Positions 6,441 through 12,896 of a stretch of 15,712 nt of DNA are shown piece after piece. The notes under the pieces were generated by a model. The model did no database searches. It saw only the letters and a program-made list of their open reading frames with translations, and was not told the origin of the DNA. The translations under genes and the position numbers were made by a program. The first letter of the stretch is position 1; each line of letters starts with the position of its first letter. This DNA comes from an uncultured Desulfuromonas sp. (lineage in GTDB: Bacteria; Desulfobacterota; Desulfuromonadia; Desulfuromonadales; Trichloromonadaceae). The DNA lies in the NCBI GenBank assembly GCA_937982495.1, contig CALJLX010000579.1:1-15712 (forward strand), read 5' to 3'.

Positions 6441-8138
6441 TCAATCCTTGACGATCAGCCCACAGCCGTAACGGGGATCGAAATCCGCGACCTTGAGGCG
6501 GCAGAATTCCTCCTCCCAGAGGTCCAGGCAGTAAGAGCCGAATTCTCCGGCGCCGGTTTCGAGTCCCTCCAGAAAACGCAAGGTCTCCTCGCGCAAGGAC
6601 GCATCGAGCTTGCCGGCGCGGCAGACCCGGCCATGCAGTTCGGCCAGTTCGGCCCGGGGGATGGGCGCGGGGACAAAGGGCCGACCGAGCACGCGGTTGG
6701 CGAGGGCGGTGAGAAAAAAATCGGAAAGGGCGAGATCGTCTACATGATCGGGATGACAGCCGGACAGGTCGAGATTTTCGGGCACCGGCAACTCGAAACC
6801 GAGACGACCATCAAAGAGGCGCATCTGCGCTTCGATCCGCTTCAGCCATTCTCCCGTCAACACCAGATCGTTTCGGGAGGCGAAGGGCCGCGCGCCGGCA
6901 CGGTCGGCTTCGAGAACCCCTTCGAAGAAGCGCGGTTTTTTTTGTGTCAGGGCCTCGACCAAAGCGCGGAAGGGGCCATCGAGGTAGGGCCCGATAACGG
7001 ATTGGCGCAGCTTTTTCGCCCGCTGCCCGAGACGCAGGGTCAGGCTGTACCCGACCCGGTAGAGGATTTCGAGATAGATCTCATCGAAAAGGGAGATTCC
7101 TTTGCCGACCTCGCCGTCGCCGAGCTCTTCGAGGGCCAGATTGAGATAGCGATAAACCTCTTCGGTCGCCGCCTGAACCTGAGCCGGGTCACCCACATCG
7201 ATCCGCTCGGCGACCAGAACCTTGTTGACCAGATAGGTCAGCTCCCAGGCCACCTGCTCGCGGATGCCGCCGGCCAGAACCTCGGCGAGCAGATCCCGGG
7301 GGCGAGCCGGAGTCAGATAAAAACCCGGAGGCTCGACATTTTCCCCCGGGAGCAAAGCGCTTTTCCGGTACAAATCGACATTGAAGCGTTCGGGATCGAT
7401 GGGGGCATGCACCGCCAGCGCCTCGAAGGGATCGGGGAAACCCCGGTCGAGCAGACGACCGCGGCGCAGGGCATAGACTTCTTCTTCGAGGAGCGAATCC
7501 TGCTCCCAGCGCACCGATTCGAGCAGATGCTGATAGAAGTCGCCGTCGGCGCGAAAGAGGATGTCGAGGATCGAGCCGACCAGCTTGGCATTCTCGCCGT
7601 CCCGGTACTCGATCTCGTAGCCGCCGTCCCGGCGTACCGCCTCGATGCGCACGTCATCCTCATCGATATCCTCGGGGCCGCGCAGGATGTTGACCTGCTT
7701 CTTGATCATCAGCACCAGCAGCTCGAAGTCGAGTTGGCGAAAGGCCCGCACCACCAGGTCTTCCCCCCCCTCCAAAAGCAGGGCCAACCACCGCAGTGCG
7801 GCGGCGCCGTCAAAGACATCCCCCCGCCAGCAATCGAGATCGATAAAGGTGGTGAACTGGGCGGCGTCGACCATCGGCATCAGGTCGACGGCATCCTCGT
7901 GCCCCAGCTCCTTGATCAACAGATAGACTTCCTGGGCGGCCATGCGCCGGACCAAGGCCTCGGCGTCATCGGCCTCGATGAGCAGGTTGTATTTTTTTCG
8001 CCCGTGCTCGCGCCGGATGATATCGAGCCGTTCGCTTCGGGACAGGGCGTTGAATTCCTTGGCGCCGATGCGGCGCGGCTCGCGCAGCAGCTTCAGATGA
8101 CCGACGCGTTTTTCCGCCGGCAGTTCAATCTTCTCCAT
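6441..8138 (-). CDS. DUF6178-like conserved protein of unknown function
   Basis: A 565-aa soluble, acidic, mainly helical protein with no signal peptide or membrane segment. It matches what I recall of the DUF6178 family of delta-proteobacteria. Recognisable stretches are the N-terminal HLKLLREPRRIGAKEFNALS (14-33) and IIRREHGRKKYNLLIEADDA near 40-59, then AQEVYLLIKELGHEDAVDLM. The C-terminal tail (about 520-565) is rich in aromatic and acidic residues with scattered cysteines. No enzyme motif was recognised and no function is claimed. ATG at 8138 is supported by AGGAG 8 nt upstream. It is the first gene of the run leading into msrA (12 nt gap) and starts 103 nt after the repressor stop on the same strand. 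A role linked to oxidative damage or metal homeostasis would be guilt by association only. Confidence 0.75.
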   Translation of the reverse strand: MEKIELPAEKRVGHLKLLREPRRIGAKEFNALSRSERLDIIRREHGRKKYNLLIEADDAEALVRRMAAQEVYLLIKELGHEDAVDLMPMVDAAQFTTFIDLDCWRGDVFDGAAALRWLALLLEGGEDLVVRAFRQLDFELLVLMIKKQVNILRGPEDIDEDDVRIEAVRRDGGYEIEYRDGENAKLVGSILDILFRADGDFYQHLLESVRWEQDSLLEEEVYALRRGRLLDRGFPDPFEALAVHAPIDPERFNVDLYRKSALLPGENVEPPGFYLTPARPRDLLAEVLAGGIREQVAWELTYLVNKVLVAERIDVGDPAQVQAATEEVYRYLNLALEELGDGEVGKGISLFDEIYLEILYRVGYSLTLRLGQRAKKLRQSVIGPYLDGPFRALVEALTQKKPRFFEGVLEADRAGARPFASRNDLVLTGEWLKRIEAQMRLFDGRLGFELPVPENLDLSGCHPDHVDDLALSDFFLTALANRVLGRPFVPAPIPRAELAELHGRVCRAGKLDASLREETLRFLEGLETGAGEFGSYCLDLWEEEFCRLKVADFDPRYGCGLIVKD

Positions 8139-8241
8139 TCGGTCAATCTCCTGAAAAACACGACTAAAAAACTTTTTCCCAACCTCGGACAGACCCGAGA
8201 AAACCGACGAGGATCATTGACTTAACACCAAAATTTGAATG
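8139..8241. other. Intergenic gap between repressor and DUF6178-like gene
   Basis: This 103-nt AT-richer gap on the minus strand contains a weak 5-bp hairpin (CTCGG/CCGAG) followed 12 nt later by a T6 run, which is too separated to be a convincing terminator. The AGGAG of the DUF6178-like gene lies at its end. No clear promoter was found, so read-through from the repressor gene is possible. Confidence 0.35.
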
Positions 8242-8883
8242 TCAGATTTTCACTTTGCGCCAGATCGCCGTCACCTTGCCGAGAATGCGCGTGTCGGGAT
8301 CGGGACGAAAGGGAACATAGGAGGCGTTTTCCGCCGCCAGATAGATCTCGTCGCCACGCAGGCGCAAACGGCGGAAAATCACTTCCCCCCAGCGGTTGGT
8401 CACGAGGACGATATCCTTGTTTTCCCCGCGCCGCCCGGGCTCGAAAATGACCAGATCGCCGTCGCCGATGGTCGGCGCCATGAAATCCCCCTCGAAACGC
8501 AGGGCGTAACACCCCGGCGGCAAACCGGGCAAACGCAGAACATCCTCGATTTCGGCCGGATCGATCGCGGGAAAGGTCGAAGAAATCCGTTTCAGCAAGG
8601 GGATGCCGGAGATTTCCCCAGCGGCTTCGGCGACACGCGCGGCCCCGACGAGTTTCATCTCGCCTTCCCCGGTCAGAAGCCACTCGCGGCGAATGCCGTG
8701 TACTTGGCAGAGGGCGATGAGCAGGGTGTCGGACGGGGTTTTCTTGCCGCTTTCCACGGCGCTGAGAAAGCCCTGGACAATCCCCAGATCGGTGGCAAAT
8801 TCTTTCTGGGTCTGGCCCAGGGATTGACGCAAATTTCGGATCCGAAAACCGACATCCGCGGACGGGAAGGAATGGGAAAGCAA
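8242..8883 (-). CDS. XRE-family repressor with S24-like domain lacking the catalytic dyad
   Basis: A 213-aa two-domain regulator. Residues 12-75 form a Cro/CI-type helix-turn-helix (IRNLRQSLGQTQKEFATDLG, then QGFLSAVESGKKTPSDTLL), ending in REWLLTGEGEM as in phage-type repressors. Residues about 115-213 follow the S24 LexA/CI fold (GDGDLVIFEP 140-149; YLAAENASYVPF 181-192). The catalytic GDSM motif reads GDFM, with Phe134 replacing serine, and the VKRL lysine position is Arg171, so self-cleavage is not expected. The domain probably serves dimerisation. The start is TTG at 8883, since no ATG or GTG in frame precedes the helix-turn-helix; GGAG lies 5-6 nt upstream. The start region overlaps a perfect 17-bp dyad, which suggests autoregulation. 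A divergent small gene begins at 9041. The DNA codons for Phe134 (TTC) and Arg171 (CGC) are unambiguous. Confidence 0.88.
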   Translation of the reverse strand: MLSHSFPSADVGFRIRNLRQSLGQTQKEFATDLGIVQGFLSAVESGKKTPSDTLLIALCQVHGIRREWLLTGEGEMKLVGAARVAEAAGEISGIPLLKRISSTFPAIDPAEIEDVLRLPGLPPGCYALRFEGDFMAPTIGDGDLVIFEPGRRGENKDIVLVTNRWGEVIFRRLRLRGDEIYLAAENASYVPFRPDPDTRILGKVTAIWRKVKI

Positions 8884-8884
8884 A

Positions 8885-8901
8885 ATATCTCCATGAGATA
8901 T
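8885..8901. promoter_or_regulatory. Operator O1: perfect 17-bp dyad at the repressor start
   Basis: ATATCTC-CAT-GAGATAT is a perfect inverted repeat with 7-bp arms. It overlaps the repressor ribosome binding site and the predicted transcription start (about 8898). It matches the dyad at 9008-9024 at 13 of 17 positions. Size and symmetry fit an XRE dimer site, so binding by the adjacent repressor is inferred. Confidence 0.7.
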
Positions 8902-8902
8902 A

Positions 8903-8919
8903 ATATTTTATTGAGATTT
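8903..8919. promoter_or_regulatory. Operator-like O3: imperfect third copy of the dyad
   Basis: ATATTTTATTGAGATTT matches the O1/O2 consensus ATATYTCYMWGARATAT at 13 of 17 positions. It begins one base after O1, with centres 18 bp apart, and covers the -10 element of the repressor promoter. It is AT-rich, so a chance match is possible; the adjacent perfect copy makes cooperative binding plausible. Confidence 0.4.
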
Positions 8920-8933
8920 TTACATCTTGACAG
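8905..8933 (-). promoter_or_regulatory. Sigma-70-like promoter of the repressor gene
   Basis: On the minus strand the -35 is CTGTCA (8933-8928; 4 of 6), the spacer is 17 nt and the -10 is TAAAAT (8910-8905; 5 of 6). Start of transcription would be near 8898, inside O1. Overlap with O1 and O3 predicts negative autoregulation. Confidence 0.5.
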
Positions 8934-8955
8934 AAAGGGCCGTGTGGGTGAAAAT
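8927..8955 (+). promoter_or_regulatory. Possible upstream plus-strand promoter with perfect TTGACA
   Basis: TTGACA (8927-8932) is followed after 17 nt by GAAAAT (8950-8955; 4 of 6). Its -35 is nearly coincident with the -35 of the minus-strand repressor promoter, a back-to-back arrangement. It would give a leader of about 80 nt for the gene at 9041. It is weaker than the promoter at 8968-8996 because of its -10. Confidence 0.35.
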
Positions 8956-8967
8956 CCGATTAAGTAA

Positions 8968-8996
8968 GTGGCAGTTTAGCACTGGATATTTATAAT
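8968..8996 (+). promoter_or_regulatory. Sigma-70-like promoter of the small acidic gene
   Basis: GTGGCA (8968-8973; 4 of 6) and a perfect TATAAT (8991-8996) are separated by 17 nt. Transcription would start near 9003, placing operator O2 (9008-9024) just downstream of the start, where a bound repressor would block initiation or promoter escape. Confidence 0.55.
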
Positions 8997-9007
8997 CCGC
9001 AAGCACA

Positions 9008-9024
9008 ATATTTCTCAGAAATAT
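9008..9024. promoter_or_regulatory. Operator O2: perfect 17-bp dyad before the small acidic gene
   Basis: ATATTTCT-C-AGAAATAT is a perfect inverted repeat with 8-bp arms. It is the same length as O1, shares its outer ATAT and GA-ATAT positions, and lies between the promoter and the AGGAGGT ribosome binding site of the 9041 gene. Its centre is 123 bp from that of O1, so looping between the two is conceivable. Confidence 0.65.
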
Positions 9025-9040
9025 ATCAGAGGAGGTCACC

Positions 9041-9346
9041 ATGGTCAGCAGTCATTGGCCGTTGATGGAAATGAGTCGCCGGGTCAAGGACGATCCCCAG
9101 GCCAACGCGTTGCTGGACGAATTTTTCGACGCCTGCTTCGCCAGCGTCCAGCCCTTTTCCTGGGCTCCTGTGCAAACGGCGTCGGAACGGGGAGAGGACC
9201 GTATCGCCCAGGCGCTTGACGCGCTCAACGGCTGGCTTCGTGATCACGCTCCGGAGGCCCGGCCCCTCACTCCGCCGGCGGAGATGGCCCTGGACGACTG
9301 GGCCGAGGAAATCGCCATGCAGCTGCTGACCAACGCCCCCTGCTGA
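9041..9346 (+). CDS. Small acidic hypothetical protein divergent from the repressor
   Basis: A 101-aa protein of no family I recognise. It is strongly acidic (17 Asp/Glu against 7 Lys/Arg) with no signal peptide or membrane segment, so it should be cytosolic and mainly helical (LLDEFFDACF 24-33; RIAQALDALNGWLRD 53-67; MALDDWAEEIAMQLL 82-96). A proline-rich linker lies near 69-80. ATG at 9041 is supported by a near-ideal AGGAGGT 5-6 nt upstream, so translation should be strong. It is a single-gene transcript with its own promoter, operator O2 and terminator at 9364-9401. Context suggests it is a target of the adjacent repressor; an antirepressor or DNA-mimic role fits its charge but is speculation. 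Confidence 0.75.
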   Translation: MVSSHWPLMEMSRRVKDDPQANALLDEFFDACFASVQPFSWAPVQTASERGEDRIAQALDALNGWLRDHAPEARPLTPPAEMALDDWAEEIAMQLLTNAPC

Positions 9347-9363
9347 ACCGCTCTTCCGCATTT

Positions 9364-9401
9364 ACGGGGCCGGGTTCTTCGCGATCCGGCCCTGTCTTTT
9401 T
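9364..9401 (+). terminator. Rho-independent terminator after the small acidic gene
   Basis: ACGGGGCCGG (9364-9373) pairs with CCGGCCCTGT (9386-9395) in a 10-bp stem with one G-U pair and a 12-nt loop, followed by C and five T (9397-9401). It lies 18 nt after the stop codon and isolates the small gene from the downstream operon. Confidence 0.8.
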
Positions 9402-9584
9402 CCCGCCCTCCCCTAGTTGCCTCCACGACATCCCACAAAGACCGACCTCGGGCAAACCGCATTCCTTATATCACACTTATCGCCGAAACGGGCAAAGAGG
9501 ATTAAAACCCGGCTCTGCTGAAATGGGAAATCGGCGGTATAATGAGGGTAATTTCTCTCCTCCCATCCCGAAAGGCATACGCCC
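9402..9584 (+). promoter_or_regulatory. Intergenic region with a probable -10 for the Lol-like operon
   Basis: This 183-nt gap separates the terminator from the LolA-like gene. A perfect TATAAT occurs at 9538-9543, about 42 nt before the ATG. The matching -35 is poor (CTGCTG at 9515-9520 with a 17-nt spacer), so the promoter may need an activator. AAAGG near 9571-9575 is the likely ribosome binding site. Nothing else was recognised. Confidence 0.45.
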
Positions 9585-10319
9585 ATGCCCTCCGCGATCG
9601 CGACCGTTGTGCTTTGTTTTCTCGGTTTCGCTTCCCCGGTTTTCGCCCTCGACCTGCGGGAACTGATCCGTCAGGTGGAAACCCAGTATCATGGCAGCTC
9701 GGCCCAGGCCCGCGTCTCCATGGAAGTCGCCACCGACAACTGGCGGCGAACCCTGGAGATGGAATCCTGGTCCCTGGGACGCGAGCATTTTCTCACTCGC
9801 ATCCTCGAGCCGCCCAAGGAAAAGGGGGTCGCCACCCTCAAGGTGCGCAAGGAGGTGTGGAACTACCTCCCCAAGGTCGACCGGGTCATCAAGATTCCGC
9901 CGTCGATGATGGGCGGCTCGTGGATGGGGAGTCACATCACCAACGACGATCTGGTCAAGGGCAGTCAGGTGGATGAGGATTACACCTTCGCGCTGCTGGA
10001 GGAAACGGCGACCAGCTGGCGCATCGAATGCCTGCCCAAGCCGGAGGCGGCGGTGGTCTGGGGCAAGCTGGTCTATGAAATCGAAAAAGTCCGAAAACTT
10101 CCCGTGCGGGTCGATTATTACGACGAGGCCCTGCAACCGGTGCGGGAGATCGTCTTCGACGAGGTACGGGAGATCGGCGGCCGCGTTCTCCCCTCGCGCA
10201 TGACCGTGCGCCCCCTCGACAAACCGGCGGAGCGGACCCTCATGCGCTACCACGACATCCGCTTCGATCTCGCCCTCACCGAGGACTTTTTCTCCCTGCG
10301 CACCCTCAAGGCCCGCTGA
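9585..10319 (+). CDS. Outer membrane lipoprotein-sorting (LolA-like) periplasmic protein
   Basis: A 244-aa exported protein. A signal peptide occupies about 1-21 (ATVVLCFLGFASPVFA), then the mature LolA/LolB-like fold: an early helix (LRELIRQVETQY), then alternating beta strands that form the open half-barrel. Family features include ILEPPKEKGVATLKVRKEVW (72-91), the WNYLPKVDRVIKIPPSMMGG block (91-110), SWMGSHITNDDLVKGSQ and the C-terminal YHDIRFDLALTEDFFSL. Such proteins (COG2834) shuttle lipidated cargo across the periplasm and often accompany ABC or RND lipid exporters. The true LolA usually has no dedicated operon like this, so the cargo may be a lipid other than lipoproteins. It ends one base before the first permease gene. 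Confidence 0.85.
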   Translation: MPSAIATVVLCFLGFASPVFALDLRELIRQVETQYHGSSAQARVSMEVATDNWRRTLEMESWSLGREHFLTRILEPPKEKGVATLKVRKEVWNYLPKVDRVIKIPPSMMGGSWMGSHITNDDLVKGSQVDEDYTFALLEETATSWRIECLPKPEAAVVWGKLVYEIEKVRKLPVRVDYYDEALQPVREIVFDEVREIGGRVLPSRMTVRPLDKPAERTLMRYHDIRFDLALTEDFFSLRTLKAR

Positions 10320-10320
10320 C

Positions 10321-11544
10321 ATGCTGCCGCGGCTGGCCTTCCGCAATCTCTGGCGCAACAGCCGCCGCACCCTCCTGACCCTGTCGGCGATGGTCGCCTC
10401 CTCGGCCCTGCTGATCCTGGCCCTCGGGGTCTTTTCCGGGATGTTCGCCGACATGCTGGCTTCGGCCACGGAGCAGTATCACGGCCACCTGGTCCTTTCC
10501 CGGCCCGGTTATCAGGACGATCGGGATATGTTCGCCCATTTCGCGGACGATCCGGATCTGGCGGATCAGTTACGCCGCCGCCCCGGGGTGCGCGGCGCCT
10601 CTCCCCGGTTGCGGGCCTTCGGCCTGGTGGCCCACGGGAATACGACCCGACCCGCCGAACTTCTCGGCATCGATCCCGAACGGGAATCCCAGGTCACCAG
10701 CTTTTCCCGCCAGCTCATCGCCGGCCACTATCCGCAAAAGAGCGAAGCCGACGCTGCCCTCATCGGCGCGGGGCTGGCGAAAAGGCTCGGCGTCCGCCCG
10801 GGGGATGAGCTGGTCTTTCTCACCCAGGCCGCCGACGGCTCCCTCGGCAACGACCTGCTCACCGTCAGCGGCATCTTTGAAACCGGCGCCGGCAATCGCG
10901 ACAACGCCCTGGTGCTGGTGCAACTTTCCTGGCTGCAACGGCTCACCGTCCTGCCCGGAAAGATTCACGAGCTGGCCCTGACCATCGACGAGCCGATGGC
11001 CGCCGCCGAACTGGCCGCGAGTCTGAAACCCGTCCTTCCCGACGGACTGGCGTTGCGCACCTGGGGCCAGCTGCTGCCGGAAATGCAGGAAGTGATCGCC
11101 AGCTACGACGTCTCCCGGCTGATCCTGGTGACGATCCTTTATGCCGCGACCGGACTGGGCATCCTCAACACCATCTTCATGTCGGTCCTGGAGCGGACCC
11201 GTGAGTTCGGCATCCTCATGGCCCTGGGCATGAAACCCGGGGAGGTGCGCTCCCTGGTTCTGCTGGAAACGTTGGTTCTGGCCGTGATTTCCCTGATTCT
11301 CGGGGTCGCGGCGGGGATCGCCATGACCCTCTATATGCAGCGGGTGGGGTTCGACCTGAGCCCCTACCTGTCGGCGGTCACCTACGCCGGCGGCACCCTG
11401 CCGCCGCGCCTGACGGCGGTGCTTGACGGCCAAAACCTGCTGGTCCCGGCCGCCGCCCTGCTGCTGGTGGCGCTGGCCGCCGGTTACTTCCCCGCCCGCC
11501 GGGCGGCGCGGCTCAAACCCGTCGAAGCGCTACGCGAGGACTGA
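10321..11544 (+). CDS. FtsX/LolC-type ABC transporter permease, first of a pair
   Basis: A 407-aa permease of the MacB/LolCE architecture: N-terminal amphipathic start, TM1 (about 19-43), a large periplasmic domain (about 45-262), then TM2 (267-290), TM3 (311-338) and TM4 (373-391). The cytoplasmic loop ERTREFGILMALGMKPGEVR (291-310) is the FtsX-domain coupling region that contacts the ATPase, and ARRAARLKPVEALRED closes the protein in standard fashion. The periplasmic domain has MacB_PCD-like features (LLGIDPE, a GAGLAKRLGV stretch). Such permeases extract lipids, lipoproteins or amphiphiles from the outer leaflet by mechanotransmission. Start ATG lies 1 nt after the LolA-like stop and 1 nt separates its stop from the next permease ATG, so coupled expression is very likely. 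Confidence 0.92.
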   Translation: MLPRLAFRNLWRNSRRTLLTLSAMVASSALLILALGVFSGMFADMLASATEQYHGHLVLSRPGYQDDRDMFAHFADDPDLADQLRRRPGVRGASPRLRAFGLVAHGNTTRPAELLGIDPERESQVTSFSRQLIAGHYPQKSEADAALIGAGLAKRLGVRPGDELVFLTQAADGSLGNDLLTVSGIFETGAGNRDNALVLVQLSWLQRLTVLPGKIHELALTIDEPMAAAELAASLKPVLPDGLALRTWGQLLPEMQEVIASYDVSRLILVTILYAATGLGILNTIFMSVLERTREFGILMALGMKPGEVRSLVLLETLVLAVISLILGVAAGIAMTLYMQRVGFDLSPYLSAVTYAGGTLPPRLTAVLDGQNLLVPAAALLLVALAAGYFPARRAARLKPVEALRED

Positions 11545-11545
11545 C

Positions 11546-12778
11546 ATGGATCTGCTCTCCCTGGCCTGGAAAAACCTCTGGCGCAACCGCCGCCGCACCC
11601 TGATCACCCTTTCCGCCCTGGGCCTGAGCCTCTTTCTGCTGCAAACCTTCCACAACCTCTCCTTCGGGGTCTACGCCCAGATGGTCGACAGCGGAGTGCG
11701 CGCCGGCTCCGGGCACATCGCCCTCTATCGCGGCGACTACGCGCAAAGCCGCGACGAGGAATTGAGCTTCGCCGAAGCCGGACTGAGCGCGGCCATCGCC
11801 CGAGAACCGGGGGTTCGCGCCGCCCTACCCCGGGTCTATCTGCCGGGGCTGGCCCAGTCGAGCCGGGAAAGTCGGGGAATTCTGCTGATGGGGATCGACC
11901 CCGTCGCCGAGGCCGAGGTCAATCCCTTCTGGAAAAACCTGCCGGAAGAAGAACGGATCACCGACCCCGAGGGGCGCGAAGCCTTGGTCGGCAGCCGCCT
12001 GCTCAAGGAACTGAAACTGGAAATCGGCAACAAGTTCGTCGTCACCGTCCAGCATCGCGACGGCGAACTGACCGGCGAACTGCTGCGGGTGCGCGGGGTT
12101 TTGCGCACCGGACTCAAGGAAATCGACGGCTCGATGGTCATGGTCGGCCGCCTGCGCGCCGCCGCCATGGCCGGGATTCCCGGGGAAATTCACGAACTGG
12201 CGGTCATCCTGGAACGGGCCGGGGATCAGTCTCGCCTGCTGCCGAAACTGGCGATGCTGACGGAAGAACATCCGCGGGTGCGGGCGCTCCCCTGGGAGGT
12301 CGCCATGCCCAACCTCTCCGATGCCATCCGCCTCGATTACGCCAGCCAAAAGTTCATTTTCGCCGTTATTTTGCTGATCGTCACCATCGGCGTAGTCAAC
12401 ACGCTGCTCATGGCGGTGATGGAACGGATCCGGGAATTCGGCGTGCTCCTCGCCATCGGCACCACGCCGGGGCGACTGCGCCTGATGATCTGGCACGAGG
12501 CGCTGCTGCTGGGCCTGCTCGCCATGGCCCTGGGCACCCTGCTCGGCAGTGCCGCCACCTGGTATCTGACGGCGCGGGGTCTCGACTTGCGTGCGCTCAT
12601 GCCGGCCGGGCTCGAATTCGGCGGGGTCGTCTTCGATCCGGTGCTGCGCGCCGCCTGGGATGTGGGCTGGATGCTGGAGATGGGCCTTTACGTCATCGGA
12701 CTCTGCCTGCTCGCTTCCATCTACCCGGCGATCAAGGCCGCCCGTATCCCCCCGGCCGAAGCGATGAGGCATCGGTGA
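11546..12778 (+). CDS. FtsX/LolE-type ABC transporter permease, second of a pair
   Basis: A 410-aa paralogue of the preceding permease, beginning MDLLSLAWKNLWRNRRRTLI where the first has LAFRNLWRNSRRTLL. TM1 is about 17-35, the periplasmic domain 37-265, TM2 270-292, TM3 316-340 and TM4 377-395. The coupling loop is ERIREFGVLLAIGTTPGRLR (293-312) and the protein ends AARIPPAEAMRHR. The two permeases presumably form a LolC/LolE-like heterodimer. The start at 11546 is chosen because it aligns with its paralogue and sits 1 nt after the upstream stop; the in-frame extension to 11423 lies inside the first permease gene. The downstream ATPase gene is separated by an unusual 118-nt gap with repeats. 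Confidence 0.92.
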   Translation: MDLLSLAWKNLWRNRRRTLITLSALGLSLFLLQTFHNLSFGVYAQMVDSGVRAGSGHIALYRGDYAQSRDEELSFAEAGLSAAIAREPGVRAALPRVYLPGLAQSSRESRGILLMGIDPVAEAEVNPFWKNLPEEERITDPEGREALVGSRLLKELKLEIGNKFVVTVQHRDGELTGELLRVRGVLRTGLKEIDGSMVMVGRLRAAAMAGIPGEIHELAVILERAGDQSRLLPKLAMLTEEHPRVRALPWEVAMPNLSDAIRLDYASQKFIFAVILLIVTIGVVNTLLMAVMERIREFGVLLAIGTTPGRLRLMIWHEALLLGLLAMALGTLLGSAATWYLTARGLDLRALMPAGLEFGGVVFDPVLRAAWDVGWMLEMGLYVIGLCLLASIYPAIKAARIPPAEAMRHR

Positions 12779-12896
12779 GGCAGACCGAAGGCTGAAGGCA
12801 AAAGGTGGGAAGTGGAAAGTGAGGAGTGGGGAGTTTAGCGACAGTATGAAGAGAGAAATTCTTCAGCCCAATCCCCTTCAGCCTGACGGAGTCGTC
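12779..12896 (+). repeat. Purine-rich heptamer repeat patch with flanking inverted repeat
   Basis: This gap interrupts an otherwise tightly packed operon. It contains a degenerate tandem heptamer (GGTGGGA, AGTGGAA, AGTGAGG, AGTGGGG; 12804-12831), all purine or T/G on the plus strand. It is flanked by GGCTGAAGG (12790-12798) and its exact inverse CCTTCAGCC (12875-12883), with another CTTCAGCC at 12861-12868. Base composition differs from the neighbouring genes. The patch may be a small dispersed intergenic repeat, a recombination scar or an mRNA hairpin with a roughly 76-nt loop. No promoter was identified. Confidence 0.55.

Noticed and set aside
5904..8225. Plus-strand open frame of 773 codons
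   Set aside because: It mirrors msrA and the DUF6178-like gene, which have good ribosome binding sites and family motifs. It arises from the scarcity of stop codons in GC-rich DNA.
8969..8981. Sigma-54-like TGGCA...GCA element
   Set aside because: The GG and GC pairs are too close together (7 nt between them instead of 10), so it does not fit a -24/-12 promoter.
8884..9040. Prophage remnant
   Set aside because: Only a phage-like repressor and operators are present; no integrase, excisionase, structural gene or attachment repeat was found in the window.
12819..12896. Upstream GTG start for the ATPase gene
   Set aside because: It would translate the heptamer repeat patch. The ATG at 12897 has a GGAG at the right spacing and matches the usual family N-terminus.
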